DNA of 64,000 nt from Podospora pseudoanserina (taxonomy: Eukaryota > Ascomycota > Sordariomycetes > Sordariales > Podosporaceae), in contig NC_085925.1 in NCBI RefSeq assembly GCF_035222485.1, forward strand, positions 248,001-312,000, given 5' to 3'. A model generated the notes under the pieces. The model was not told the DNA's origin. It was given only the letters and a program-made list of their open reading frames with translations, and searched no databases. This document shows, piece by piece, positions 37,506 through 50,327 of the stretch. Position numbers and translations under genes: made by a program. Positions within the stretch are counted from its first letter, which is position 1, and each line of letters opens with the position of its first letter.

Positions 37506-40500
37506 AATTTCATCCACAAAAGAAATTCCTGGATATAACTTTAAGTCCTCGTTTTCTGACTGAGCTATTTTTTAATTATACTGTTTAATATATTTATTTC
37601 GACATTGAACGGTCGATTAGGGTTTAATGATCCAAATATTACGTCCTTCTACAATAGCTTCTTTTAGGTCCTGGAATACCTAATTTTTTTCTTACCTCTA
37701 CTGAAACTTGATAGCTTTTTAAAATCAAACAATTATATAAGTATATAGTACTACGTATCTCCGATACAGGAAATTAATAAACTTTAAAAGCTCTCTAATA
37801 TATATATATATTCATAATTATTATATAAATTAACTATTAATAGCTGTAATCTTTTTCAACTTTGTATAAACTTTATTTAATTATATTAAATATGCTAACT
37901 ATATAAATCTTTGGATACAAAACCCGTTTTTATGTTTAGTTACCAAAAGTCTGGTCATATACAATATATTATATATTTTTCGTACTTAACGCTTATGCTT
38001 TTCTGAGGTATACAAGTACATGAAAACATCGTCGAAATAATATATTACTATTTTGTTGAAGTACTTTCAAATAGTATAGTTGAAGAAAGATTTGAATATC
38101 GTAAGTATATTAATAAGAATAAATAATATTCCGAACTATTTATAATAACTGGAAAGTATGCGAACACTATTTCTTCTTTACTTTTTTCTTGAATCTATAT
38201 ATAGATATATCTGAATACTATATTTAAAGATATAAAGTAGTATAATTTTGTTAGTTAATTCCGTAGTTTAAATGTGAAAAGTAGTAAATAACTACTTTTT
38301 ATTATTTCGTTATTTAACTAATGGTAAATTATATATCATCGGAAATCACTGTTTTTTTTCAGTGCAAAAAACGGGATACTTTGTTAATAATATAAATTAT
38401 TTGAATATTCTTTTAAAAAAGCATTTATTAAAATATTTCTATAATTCATTATTTTATTTATCGTTAAAGCAACAACCTTCAAATACCTATACTTTAACTC
38501 CTTCTTTTAACTTAATTTATGATTCGCTAGTTCTCATTTTAGTAGTTCTTCTAGATACTTAATTTTAAAGGCTCAGTATCTCCGGTATTTTATCAGTACC
38601 GCTTCTGTTTTCTTTCTTTCTTTCAACTTTTTATTGTAGTTTTACGAAGGGTATTCATCCTATACTTTATTTTATATATGTTTAAACCTTTATTATTAAT
38701 TATGAACTTTAAGATTCTTTTCATCGTAGGTAATTACTATCCTTTCAATCAATATCTGAATTATAATTCTTTTATTATAATTATTTCAAAATTAACTTCT
38801 TTTTTAAAAATTCTATATTTATAATATGGAATATAGTGAAAATAATTTTCACTTCGAGCGTATTATTTAAAGGTAACATTTTCTCAGAGAAGATTTACAT
38901 TAAAATACTCTTTTTATAATAACTTATTTTTCTCTTTCCTGTACAATATTCTATTTTGATATACGAATTCTAGCAAAATCAAGTTGGTTTTATATTATTA
39001 CTTACTAGTATTACTGCCTAAGAAATATTTTAACAGGTTAGAATTTAAACGTATTTATCTTTCTTATTTTTCCTCATATAATAAACACTTTACTAATCAA
39101 TATAAAATTATTATTTTGTACTTTTACTTTGGTATTATCTACAATATTGCAAAGGTTAACAGCTTCCCCAAAATACCGTACCTTATTTTTTAAGTATTAT
39201 TAAAGTTTAAACTAGCTAATAATATAAATTCGTCTAAGTATTACCGTTAAACGTTTCTCTACTTTCCTTTGTATATAGTATAGTGATTTTTTCCGATTAT
39301 TTTTTGGGTCTTTTTTTTAACTGTTATTCTAGCCTCGGTTTAATATATATATTATAATTCTATATGATTTTATCCGTAAGTACAATATATAGATAAGATT
39401 CTTACAATACATTGGTGTATATTTAATTTTTTCGATTACACGGTGTTTTCAAAACATTATACATTTTAAATAATCATTCAGATATTTTAATATAGTTTAT
39501 ATATTTAAACATAATTCATATAGTTTAAAAATTACCATTAACTCAACTAGGTCCTATATTTTCTATTAGAAATAATCGTTAAACTCCTGCTGTTATTCAT
39601 ACTATTTGATTATGGTTTTAATAAATAGTTCAACGTTTTCATTCCTACCCGTGTATTGTACCAATTAAAAACCATAAAAGATTTTACGTTAATAATACTC
39701 TATATACGTACATATAGCATATTTAAACTAAAGAATGCTTTTAATATTGTAGATATTTAAGGCAAAACTATACCGTATCATTTTCAAAAAGGTATATACT
39801 ATATATATAAAGGCATTTAATTAGGCTTATATACAAGCTGTATAATAATAATTTTTTTAAGAAACTCTCTTCTAAATTTTTAAATATAAACTTCTTCATT
39901 TTATAAGTCCGTTATAATACTATATTTTTATATTTATATAACCTCGCCTTGAATTTAATTGACTTTATAGATTTTTCGTGTAATAAAGATTAATACAGTT
40001 TGTAATTTGTATAACCGTTGAAAAGTAATTATTCTTATAATTTCCGGAATTATATATTTGCTTTTTAATGTCTCGCCTTCAACCGTTTTAAACCTTCCTT
40101 TAATTCTTAAAACCAATACTCTTCTTATATACGGACTAATAAACTTTTTTTTCAAAACCTGTTACTTTTCCTCCCCCGTAATTAATAAGTACGATTTTTA
40201 TAATCCTTATGACTTTTATTATAATTATTATAGTAACCTTTTTATTTCAATTACTCAAAGACTTCATAGTCCTTTTCAAGTATTTTATTTTCCTATATTC
40301 AAAATATTTCGAGTTATCTTTACCTGAATTTCGGCTCTATAGTTTTTAATATCATATAGTATCGACCTATAAGTTCTACGGAATAATACTGAAATCATGA
40401 ATATTTAGATATTACCTTTTGCATTTATTGTTAAACGGTTATACCGTATAATCCTAATCAGTACTTTTTTTTAATATAACGTTAAAATTATTTATCGTCG

Positions 40501-41245
40501 ATATATATAACTATAGCGATATGTTTCTCCAAAATATGAGGTTTTATTTATTCATATAATGATTCATTACTTTTCTTTTCAAGGACGTTATAAAAAAGGT
40601 ATTATAACTTTTTATTAATAATTTCGTTACGTAAATTGTGGGCTTTAATTATAGCCGCGTCTTCGGCTACTAATCGTATTTAACGTAAACCTACGAATTT
40701 CTTTTACGTATATTTTATTTTATCATAATTTTTGAATCTTTGTTTAAACTTAATTTTAAACTTACCGTAACTCCGGAAATATCTAGCAATAATATTTTTA
40801 GGATTTGAAACTAAAAACTCGGAGTAATTATTTAGGATAAGTTCGAACGATATAAACACTTCTTCTGCTAAGTTAAAGAATTACAGATAATACTTTAACC
40901 TCTTTGATATTAAATATCTTTAAGTAATAATATAAATAAGGTTTAAGTTGAATTAACAATCATTGAAACGTTCCTTTATTGTTGCTATAATGTTCCGGTA
41001 TTAGGAAATCAATTACCTGCTTAAAGCCCGGGTAAATCGTAATAATATATTGCTCGATTTGTTAGGTCCGGCCCTCCAGCTTTTTAATATATACGATAAA
41101 GTATTCGAAGGTAAAACCTAGCGTAACAGAGTCTTCCGTAAGAAACTGTAATGCTGAAACGCCTTTTATTTTAGTATTCTTAATTATAATGATAACAAAA
41201 TCACTTTTAACTTCTTCATAATAAAGTGAAAGTAAATATATAACT
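37506..41245 (-). mobile_element. Element F2: chromovirus 5' half, - strand
   Basis: Begins at an RNase H/RT position and runs to gag at about 40.6-41.2 kb, colinear with 45.74-49.6 kb of G. The first 30-40 bases (CATCCACAAAAGAAATTCC) are foreign to both F1 and G, marking a join. The - strand frame at 39955-40155 lies in this broken pol and is not a gene. Confidence 0.7.
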
Positions 41246-41688
41246 TATCACAAACCTTTATTTAAAACCTTAAAAGAAATACTCATCGAAAGTACTTTGA
41301 AATAATCTAAATTTGGTATGGCCAAATAGTATGTAATAACACTTTATTCTATGCATAATAGATTAAATATTAACGAATATAATTTGTCTGATATATTATA
41401 TAATTATTTAATCTTTATTTAATTCCTCCGTATATGTAGACTCTACGCCTAAAGATTAATTGTATTTAAACTGCCCTAAATATATCCTAACAGGCTCTAC
41501 TAGTAATTATGTAATTATACCTCAATTGCTGTGACTGCGCCCTAATTAGTTCTGTCTGTAACTATAGTAGTTATATCTAACAACCTAATCACCTTCTAAT
41601 TAGTTGTCCCTTGTCTAATCTATTGATTAGCTGAGCACGTCCCAGGCTGCTCGTACTGTTTGACTTGCCCGCTGGCTCAACTGTGACA
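41246..41688 (-). repeat. 5' LTR of element F2
   Basis: Starts TATCACAAACC (mutated) and ends GGCTCAACTGTGACA (intact). The outer 60 bases are unmutated and GC-rich. It is distinct in its middle from the LTR at 33063, so F1 and F2 are different insertions. Confidence 0.8.
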
Positions 41689-42189
41689 AGTGTGGATGTA
41701 ATGGTTTTTGATAGATCAAATAAAAATTATATTATAATTAATGCTCAAAGTTCATATAAAGAAAAAAAAAAGGATAAGAGAATTAACGGACTTTTTTTAC
41801 GGCTTAGGTAAGTTCTGGGGCAAAACAGCAGTTATACCATACTAATTGATTCAATTGTAAGCTAAAGAAGGAAAAAGAGGAAATTCCAACAGTGCTTGCA
41901 AAGCAAGGCTTTTAAACAGGGGCAAAGCTTTAACTACTTGTTGTCGCTCCCAGAGTCCCGCATGCCCCACGAGGCCCGCACGTACCCAGTATCCATCAGT
42001 CCGTCAGCTTCAGGCCCGACCCGTGACAAGTTTTAATAAATAAATACCATACTTGGAGAAATATGGCTGTATTATATATTAAAATAATAAAGGTAAAAGC
42101 TAGCGGTACAACATAGTTAATGTACGTATTTAAAACAAAAATTTAAAATACTACTTAATTTAAAAGCATTATTTAATTAGTTAATGGTT
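41689..42189. other. Moderate-GC segment of unknown origin
   Basis: Less A+T-rich than its surroundings, especially 41.90-42.03 kb (CCCGCATGCCCCACGAGG), which ends GACCCGTGACAAG and so recalls an LTR end. No gene or complete LTR is recognised. From 42035 it grades into A+T-rich sequence leading to element H. Confidence 0.4.
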
Positions 42190-42508
42190 TTTACTATTAT
42201 AGATATAGAACCTGTAAAGAATATAATTCTAAAGTAATTATAGTATAGAAATTTTTGTTTAATTTTCGATTAGAAAGGTAGTAATTACCTACGATTAAAG
42301 AAACCTTGAAAGTATTTAATTAACGATAGAAGGTTAGAAATACGTATAAAGTAAAGTGTAGAATAAGTACCCTCTACAATATTACCGTAAAATTCCAAAA
42401 AGTAATAGTATACTTTATTAATATAGGCGGTAAAATTAAAGAAATGAGATTAACGACATTAGTAAGAATATGGGAGATTAATAAGTATAGTTATTATAAT
42501 AATATTAA
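42190..42508 (+). mobile_element. Element H, part 1: pol fragment
   Basis: On the + strand it matches the reverse complement of G around 47.05-46.83 kb (early RT). It breaks at the AAAAG target duplication of element G and resumes at 50031. Confidence 0.8.
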
Positions 42509-42513
42509 AAAAG

Positions 42514-42933
42514 TGTGACGAACCCCTATCCAGAACCTCTGAAAGGGATACTAGTCGAAGGTACTTCTGAATAATCGTAGCTCGGTGCAGCTAAACAGTA
42601 CACAACAAAATGTCTTAATGTAAACACTAGATACCGTAAATATAAGCTTAAATTATATACTGCGGAACTATCTATCTACATAGCCAGTTCCTCCATATAT
42701 ATAGACCTCGTACCAAGCCCTGATCATGGTGATTATTCCGCTTATTTTTAATGATCGTAATGATCGCTATAATCCTCTATAACTCCCTATTAGTTATATT
42801 ACCGCGATTACTATATTTTCCCAGTTTATTACCTATAATCGCGTAGCCTTACCCTAATTAGTCTTACTAGCGATTGTTTATGCGTTTTATACCCCGTATA
42901 CGGTCCGTCCTACCTATTAGTTTAACTATAATA
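42514..42933 (-). repeat. 3' LTR of element G
   Basis: 420 bp. The outer (left) end TGTGACGAACCCC is intact; the inner end is TATAATA, from TGTGACA. A TATA region (CCATATATATAGACC) is visible. Confidence 0.92.
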
Positions 42934-42935
42934 TA

Positions 42936-42950
42936 ATACCCCTCCTCTTA
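42936..42950 (-). other. Polypurine tract of element G
   Basis: The - strand reads AAGAGGAGGGGTATT immediately upstream of the 3' LTR, the expected site for plus-strand DNA priming in LTR elements. Equivalent tracts are seen at F1 (GAGAAGGAG) and, more decayed, at I. Confidence 0.75.
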
Positions 42951-43289
42951 GGTCGACGTTCCGTCGACCCGAGGCCTGAAATAACCGCCTATCGTTTACT
43001 TTTATTTACTTATAAGTCCTCCTCTTTTCCCTATCGCTACGATATTTAACTCTTATAAAGTTTCTAGGTCTTTATAACTCCCTTCCCCGCGCGTTAGTCC
43101 GTAGTACCGTCGTCGCTTAGCCCTAGCCGCTTTTATTAACCTTAAAGGTTTTATTATTATACTTTATTCGTTCTGTACTATTTATAACTTAACTTATCGC
43201 CTTCACGAGCGTTCTTCCCGTTACGGCGAGTGTATGCGTCGAGGCCGTACTTACGACGTATCGGGTACTCCTACTACTATAAGTCGGTT

Positions 43290-43640
43290 AGTCCGTCTCT
43301 CTCTCGATACTCCGTTTAACCTTATTTAGTCGAGTACCTAGTTACCGAGTATCGTCGTTTATTTTTAGAGGAGCTGGTTACCGAGAAACGACTCCTAAAC
43401 GCCTACCGTAAAGCTAAAGAGGCTACGCGTAAGGCGTAAGAAGCCGTTACGTGCTTATCCCGCCTTCGCTAGCAGAAACGATATCTCTCGGAGCGGAGTG
43501 CCGCTATTATTAGCGAGGTAATACTTACGCTCGATCTTCCTATTATTACTACTCCTAGTACCGACCCCTCCTCTTGGCCTTCCGTTTTACTTAACTAGTT
43601 ATTTCCTGACCTTAATGCCGATCTTGGTACGGCCAGTCCT
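43290..43640 (+). pseudogene. Antisense accessory ORF of element G, coiled-coil protein
   Basis: Runs opposite to gag-pol. The frame reads YLVTEYRRLFLEELVTEKR, then NAYRKAKEATRKA, EAVTCLSRLR, QKRYLSERSAAII and TLDLP, with stops at likely Q codons. The charge pattern suggests a long helix or coiled coil. The ORF in H (60530-60810) shows the same layout, with FRRQYNYLSLYSTEII at the corresponding place. The composition is less RIPed than pol. No function is recognised; it lies between the tRNA-like module and the 3' LTR. Confidence 0.6.
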
Positions 43641-43742
43641 TCCTTCCTGTCTGCGTAGGATGCCGTTAGTAGTGCGCCTTTCCCTTCCTAAGGTAGTTAA
43701 GGCGCGTAATGCTATTTATATTTGGTCCCCTTTATACCTTCT

Positions 43743-43812
43743 AACCTTATAGTGTAGTATATAGTACGTTAATTATTATATCGGAGGCGCAGGTTCGATT
43801 CCTATCGAGATT
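43743..43812 (+). other. tRNA-like module of element G
   Basis: 70 nt, AACCTTATAGTGTAG to CGAGATT. TAGTGTAGTAT fits an A-box with two G-to-A changes, and GGTTCGATTCC is a perfect B-box/T-arm. It lies between the chromodomain end and the antisense ORF. Only one module is found in G. Confidence 0.6.
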
Positions 43813-43869
43813 CTCCTAGTTCTATTTTATAGTTATCTGGTTATAGGCTAGGGCCGGGTTTTTTTACTT

Positions 43870-46800
43870 ACTTAAGTTTTGGCCGGTCCGGATATTATTA
43901 ATGGAATTCCTTTTATTTATTTAGATAGTTAAGGTATACCTGTAGTTCCTACAAGTTATTTATAGCCGGATATTTTAATTAATTAATTAAATACTTTAAT
44001 TTACCTTTGTTAAACCGTAAATTTAGTATCTCTTTTATATCGTACTTTTCTTTTTCGTCCTCCGCTATTACCTATGTATTGGCCTTACTTACCTATAGTA
44101 CGGGCTCCAAAAGTAAGATATGGAAAGTGTGTAACCGTAGACGTATCGTACGGGGTAGCTCTAGTTTAAATACCGTCTCCGATATCTTCCTTTTAACTTT
44201 AAACGGGCCTACTCTCTTATGGTTTAGCTTCTTACTAGGTCTTTTAGTACGTAAATTACGTATGGAAAGGAATACTATATCCCTCCCTTTAAGGCGAGGT
44301 CCCTCGAGCTTTTTAGTATTATAGTATTTCCGTATTCTTTCCCTTATAAACTTTAGTTCTTATTTAAGCTTACCGTGGAGTATATATATTTTATTTGCCT
44401 TAACCCTAGCCCTAGGTACCTTAACCGTAAGTCTCTACCGTAGGTTTACCTTATAGCCAAAGTTCGCGAAGAACGGTATAGCTTTAATTATTTTAGTTAG
44501 TAATATATTATATACTAGCTATGCCGTAAATAATAGTTTAACCTAATCGTTTTGTTCGAAATTAATGTAATTCCGTAGGTACTATTTTACGATTTGGTTA
44601 AGCCGTTCCGTTTAACTATCCGTCTAAGGGTAATAGGCCGAAGACGCTTTACTTACTACCCCTAACCTCGTTATTAACGTTTTTTAGAACTTTAATATAA
44701 ACTTAGTATTATAGTCTATAATAAACTCCTTTAGCTATATATATATTAATATAATATACCGTAGTATTATATTCGCTAATTATTTTACCGACTAGGTCTC
44801 TTTATAAAGTAAGAAGTATATTTACTTAATAAGCTTATCGATTACCGTTAATATATTATTATATTTAACGCCGGTTACCGTATTTTTAGACTTTAGTAAT
44901 TTAGTAATAAAGTTTATTATAACTAAACTCTATAGCCGTTTTACTACCGGTAGTAGCTCTAGAAATCTATAGGGCTTATATCTCGTAACCTTCGTTTTCT
45001 TATACGTATAGTATAACTAAATAGTTTCTTTAACGTCGTCTTTAATCTTTAGTTAGTTAAAGTACTACTTAATCTTTTTTATAGTTTTAGCGATATTTAT
45101 ATATCCTCCGAGCTTTAATACGTAAATCTTTATTACTAGTACCGTCCTATTACCTGGCCTTACGTACGCTCGGTTTTTATATTATAGTCTTCCCTAATTA
45201 TCCTTCTAGATACCCTATAGCTCTAGCTCTTTTTACTAGTATTACTCTATAATATCGTTACCTAACTTCCTTTAATATTTACTGGAAGTAGCTTTCTCGC
45301 GATATATTATATAATACTTTATTTACGGCTATAATAGATACTTAAGGGTACTATTTAGCGCCTCCTTAAGTAATAGTAGTAACTTCTTAGGTATATCTTT
45401 ATAGTAGTCGGCTCGCCGGCTAAGTATGTCTACCTTAGCGTTCTTCGAACCCTTTTTATAGTTAATTTAGAAATTAAATTCCGAGAGAAATTCTAATTAT
45501 CGTATCTACCGCGCGTTAAGGACCTTCGTAGTAATAAAGTACCGTAGATTCTTATAGTCCGTATAGACCTATATTTTATACTTAATACCGTTAAAATATA
45601 GCCTTTATTCCTCGAACGCTTTAATAATAACGAATAGTTCCTTATCGTAAATTAGGTAGTTTTAACGTACTTTATTAAGTTTCTTTAAAAAGAAGGCTAC
45701 CGGGTATAGCTTACCGTTATCGTCTCGTTACCCTAGCTATCTACCAATAGTATAGTCTAATATATCTACCTCGACCTCGAATAGTCGACTAGGGTCTAAT
45801 AGTTTAAGCACCGGGTCCTTTAAAATAGCCTCTTTTAGCTCCTAGAAGGCCTACTTCTCTTCTTACCTTCACCGGAACTCCACGTCCTTCTTAATTAAAT
45901 AGTTAAGTAGCCTCGTAATACCTATATAGCCCCGGATAAATATCCGATAAAAGTTTATAAACCTTAAAAATTCCCTAACGTATATTTATAATTATAGCGT
46001 AAGCCAGTCTTTTACTACCGTAATTTTTCCCGGTTTTATACGAACCTTACCTAACGATATTAGATATCCTAGATATATTATCTTCTATACGTAGAACTCG
46101 CTTTTCTCTTTATTAACGGAAAGTCCGGCTCTATATAGCGCGTCGAGTATCTCTCGTATATATCGCTTATACTCCTTTAAAGTACGTAAGTAGATAAAAA
46201 TATTATTAAGATAGTATATTACTATTTTATCGAGGTATTTCCGTATAGTATAATTAACGAGAGATTAAAACGTTATAAGCGTATTAGTTAACCTAAATAG
46301 TATTACAAGATACTTAAAATAATTATAGGGTATACGAAACGTTATTTTTTATTCGTCTCTTTCTTTAATCCGTATATAGGTATATCCGATAAATATATTT
46401 AAGCGTATAAAGTATCGCGCCTTTACTAAATAATTCCGTAATTTAAATATTAATAGTAGCGGATAACTATTTTTTACCGTTTCGTTATTTAGTTACCGGT
46501 AATCTATATATAGTCGTAAGCTACTGTTTTTCTTCGGTACGAAAAATACGGGGTATCCTACTAGCGATATAGACTCCCTAATATATCCTTTCTTTAAGTT
46601 TTTATTTAAGTACTTCCGTAGCTCCTTACTTTATTTATCGTTAGTATAGTAGACCTTAAATAGCCGTAGCTTAGTTCCTTCTTTTAATTTAATCTTATAG
46701 TCCTACGGTCCTCGCTCTAAAAGCCCCTTTAAATACTTAACCGTAAAGGCTAGGTGTCCTCGGTATTTTACCGGTACCGCTTTTTTCTTACTTTTCTCTA

Positions 46801-49600
46801 CGTTATTATAGTAAGCGTATTTATTAACCTCCGATATCTTCACTAACGTCGTTAACCCTACTTCTTCGATTTTACCGCCTATATCGATAGAATATACTAT
46901 TACTTCCTATACTCCTTACGGTAGTGCCGTGGAGGGTGCTTATCCTATACTCTGCTCCGTACGTACTCCTAATCTTTTATCGTTAGTTAGATACTTCTAA
47001 GGTTCTTTTAGTCGTAAGTAGCTACTATCCCTCTAATCGATATTTAGGTTATAGTCTTTATACTATAATTGCCCTAAGATTATATCCTTCGAAGGTCCTA
47101 TATTTATAATATCGAATATAATTAATATCGTTTTTCTTTCGACTATAATATCTAGGGATAGTATCTCTTTATAGACCTTTTACGTAGAAAATAGACTTTA
47201 TATAACTATCTATTCCTTTTTTTTCTTTTATAGTATACAGGTTTAATATACGAACTATAGTAAAATTAAATTCGTTTCCGTATTACCGTTTATTAATACT
47301 ATTGCCTGGAGATCCCTCTATCGTATAGTAACTTAAAGGCATTTGTTTTTCTTACCTTTTCCCTATACAGTAACGACCTCGCTAACGAGCGCCGGGTCAT
47401 TATCCTATACCTTCGCTTTACGCTAATACCTTCGAAAATATTATTCGTAGTCCGTTAAAGGTTAACGGCCTCCGCGAAAAGCCGCGAGTCGTTTCCCAAG
47501 TAGTTATATCGTTTAAAAGCGTCCTCCTGCCCCGGATTATTTAGTAATATAAAGTCTTTTAACTATACCCGCCTAACTTCCTCCTATCTTCTATCTCTAA
47601 TATTCTCTCGCATCTATACTCGATAGTAGTTCTTCTACTTAGTTTTAGGCGTCTTAATTTAATAATATCGCTTAACCTTCTTTCGTAAGTATATAGCGCA
47701 GTCTAGGCTTAGGCACTATCTTAATATTACTTTCTCCTATAAGCGTACGTTATCGTTTATATTCTAACCGTTTACATACTTAACGTAATACCTTGCATAC
47801 CTTAGTGCGATCTATATAACTTAAAAACTATCTTTTAATTTAATTAGGTCCTAAACCTTTTATAAAACATAATCGTTTAGGTCCTCCTATTAAACCTTTT
47901 CTTATCGGGCTATAGTCCTCCTAACTAACTATAGTTTACCTTCCTTACCTACTTTACGTACTAGCTAGTAGCCGTATAGCGACTTACTCTAGTAGTACTT
48001 TATATATCCGTATATAATATACTAAAACTAAGGTACTTTTTAATACTCCGGATACCTAAGATAAAGCTATACCGTATCTCCTTTATAGAGTATATACTAT
48101 ATAGGTATTAATATATCCTTTAGTAACTTTGCGATTTTAATATTAGCGACCTTCCTGCCTTTCTAGTACTCTTCCTAGCTTTTATATAAAAGCTTTATAG
48201 ACTATAATATATCCTATAAAATAGTAATTCCGTATTTACTATATTACTTTTTTAATATTATTTATTTAGTAGGTCCTTACGTAAGACCCTCGTCTTTAGC
48301 GACCTCCGTAGTAATTTCCGTAACGATTTATACTAGCTAATCCTATAATATTTATATCTAAAGATTTCCTTCCTCGTACTTCGCCTTTAGCCTTTCTAGG
48401 GCTTCTTTTACTTCCTAGAACTCTATATCTTTTTATCTAGCGTGTTAGTTAGAGTTTTCCTCGGAGCTTACCGCTCCGCCTTACTAGTACCCGATAGCTA
48501 CTACCTTTATAACCCTCGGTCTTTTTAATATAGTAGTTAATACGACCTTTTTTTTTTATTCGAGCCGTTTAGGTACCTTACAGTCCTTCTTAAAGTATTT
48601 TACTTTACCGTAATTAAAATACTTAAGGTTATTTCTACCTTAGCCCCGGCCTTATAGTCTTTATTACTATATAGCGTCGACCTTTATCGGTCCTACGTAT
48701 ATAGTGCCGGAGTAGTTAATACTAAAGTATTTTCTCTTTTATTTATCGTTAGGACGGTTATTACCGAAGTGTCCTTTATTATTATTATTACCGTAGTAAC
48801 CCCTACTACTTTTCTTCTCCGTACGCCGTTAAAATTACCGATCGTCGATCCGAATAGCTATAGCGATATACTTATCGATAGTATTAGGCTTTAACTCTTT
48901 ATATAACTTATCCTTTACCTTTTCTTTAAGGCTATTATAAAAGAGCTATATTAACCCTTTATCGTTAATAGTATTACGTAAGCTATCGATTTTAAATAGA
49001 GCCGCGTAGTTAATTATTAAGTACGTCTAGTATAGGTTTGCGAGCCTCTCCTACGCGTACCTTACCTTATTATACTCCCTAAATACCTCCTTAAGCTTAA
49101 TCTTAAAAATACGATAGCTCTCGAAGTATTCTACGGTAATTTTTTTTTAGTCCTCCGGCTTTTACTCGTAATAGTTATCGAGGATAGGTTTAAACTACGC
49201 GAGAGCCCTATCTTTAAGTTTAATAGCCGCGAAGATTACCTTTAACTCTTCGTTAGTAAACTAATCTGGATAGTAACGAAAATAGGTTTTAAACTAGATT
49301 AAGAATCCTTTAAGTTTTGCTTTTCCTCCTTTATAGCGCTCCGGTGCCGGGAACTTAACGGTTAATTTAGGTACGGTCGTGATAGCGATAATCTACTCCC
49401 GGGTCTGCTAAGCCTCTTCCTTAAGCTCCCTAAGGCGCTTAACGACCTGTTTTGCAGTAGTAAGTATAGGTTTGGTGCTGGTGGAAGGTCCCTCGCTGCC
49501 TAGGCTAGGCGGGACGCCTCCTATCTAAATATTCTTAGGTCCGGCTATGGTAGTAAAAAGATGCCTTTAACTTATCCGTAATAGAGTTAAAGTAAGTATA
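43870..49600 (-). pseudogene. gag-pol of element G, RIP-inactivated
   Basis: Reading the - strand from right to left in window coordinates: gag text FPAPERYKGGKAKLKGFL and LKVIFAAIKLKDRALA near 49.2-49.35 kb; RT catalytic box YLNN at 46202-46213 in place of YLDD; RT text YRAGL-like near 46.1 kb; integrase zinc-binding text with GYINIAKTIKKIK near 45.1 kb (from a GHPG-type motif); integrase tail LRTKRPSKK and KRVGPFKV near 44.2 kb; chromodomain at about 43870-44035 with YDIKEIL, GKLKYLI, YPAINNL and FH..YPDRPK. Stops replace W and Q repeatedly, so no functional polyprotein is possible. The + strand open frame at 44007-44324 is the antisense shadow of the integrase tail. Chromodomains of this group bind methylated H3K9 in known chromoviruses. 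Confidence 0.85.
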
Positions 49601-49605
49601 TAACG

Positions 49606-50025
49606 TGTGACGAACCCCTATCTAGAACCTCTAAAAGGGATACTAGTCGAAGGCACTTCTAAATAATCGTGGCTCGATATAGCTAAACAATATATAATAA
49701 GATGTCTTAATGTAAATACTAAATACCGTGAATATAAGCTTAAATTATATACTACGGAACTATCTATCTATATAGCCAGTTCCTCTATATATATAGACCT
49801 CGTGCTAAGCCCTGATTATAGTGATTATTCCGCTTATTTTTAATGATCGTAATGATCGCTATAATCCTCCATGACTCCCTATTAGTTGTATTACCGCGAT
49901 TACTGTGTCTTCCCAGTCTGTTGCCCATGATCGCGTAGCCTTGCCCTGATTGGTCCTACTAGCGATTGTCTGTGCGTCTTGTGCCCCGCACACGGTCCGT
50001 CCTGCCTGTTGGCTTAACTGTGACA
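49606..50025 (-). repeat. 5' LTR of element G
   Basis: 420 bp. The right, outer 160 bases are almost unmutated (TCTGTGCGTCTTGTGCCCC, GTTGGCTTAACTGTGACA) whereas the same part of the left LTR is RIPed. Confidence 0.92.
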
Positions 50026-50030
50026 AAAAG

Positions 50031-50327
50031 GCGAGAGAAAAGCGATACCGGTAGAATATTAAAGGTATTTAACCTTTACGGTTAATTGATTAGAGGGACT
50101 TTTGAATCGGGGGCCATTAAACTAAAACTTTAAGGTAAAAGAAAGAGTCAAATTACGGTTATTTAAAGTTTATTATACTAACAATAAGTAAGGTAAAGAA
50201 CTACGGAAGTATGTAAACGAGAATTGAAAAAAAAAATAATTTATGGAGTTTATATCGCTTATAAAATACCCTATCTTTTTACACCGAACAAGGACAGTAA
50301 TTTATAACTATATATAATTAGCGTTAA
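50031..50327 (+). mobile_element. Element H, part 2: RT
   Basis: Continues part 1 in register: the sequence GCGATACCGGTAGAATATTA follows directly the position lost at the G insertion, matching the reverse complement of G near 46.78 kb. Broken at 50327 by a solo LTR. Confidence 0.85.

Larger units (their letters stand above)
42514..50025 (-). mobile_element. Element G: full-length chromodomain Ty3/gypsy element
   Basis: 7512 bp with two 420-bp LTRs (42514-42933, 49606-50025), ends TGTGAC...TGTGACA, and a perfect 5-bp duplication AAAAG at 42509-42513 and 50026-50030. Orientation is - strand: the polypurine tract complement (ACCCCTCCTCTT) lies beside the left LTR and gag beside the right LTR. 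Order on the - strand: gag, protease/RT, RNase H, integrase, chromodomain, one tRNA-like module, then a + strand accessory ORF. LTR differences are almost all transitions. The primer-binding site after the right LTR cannot be recognised, perhaps lost to mutation. Confidence 0.92.

Noticed and set aside
44007-44324. 105-codon + strand open frame in element G
   Set aside because: It is antisense to the integrase tail (LRTKRPSKK, GPFKV) on the - strand, which explains its openness.
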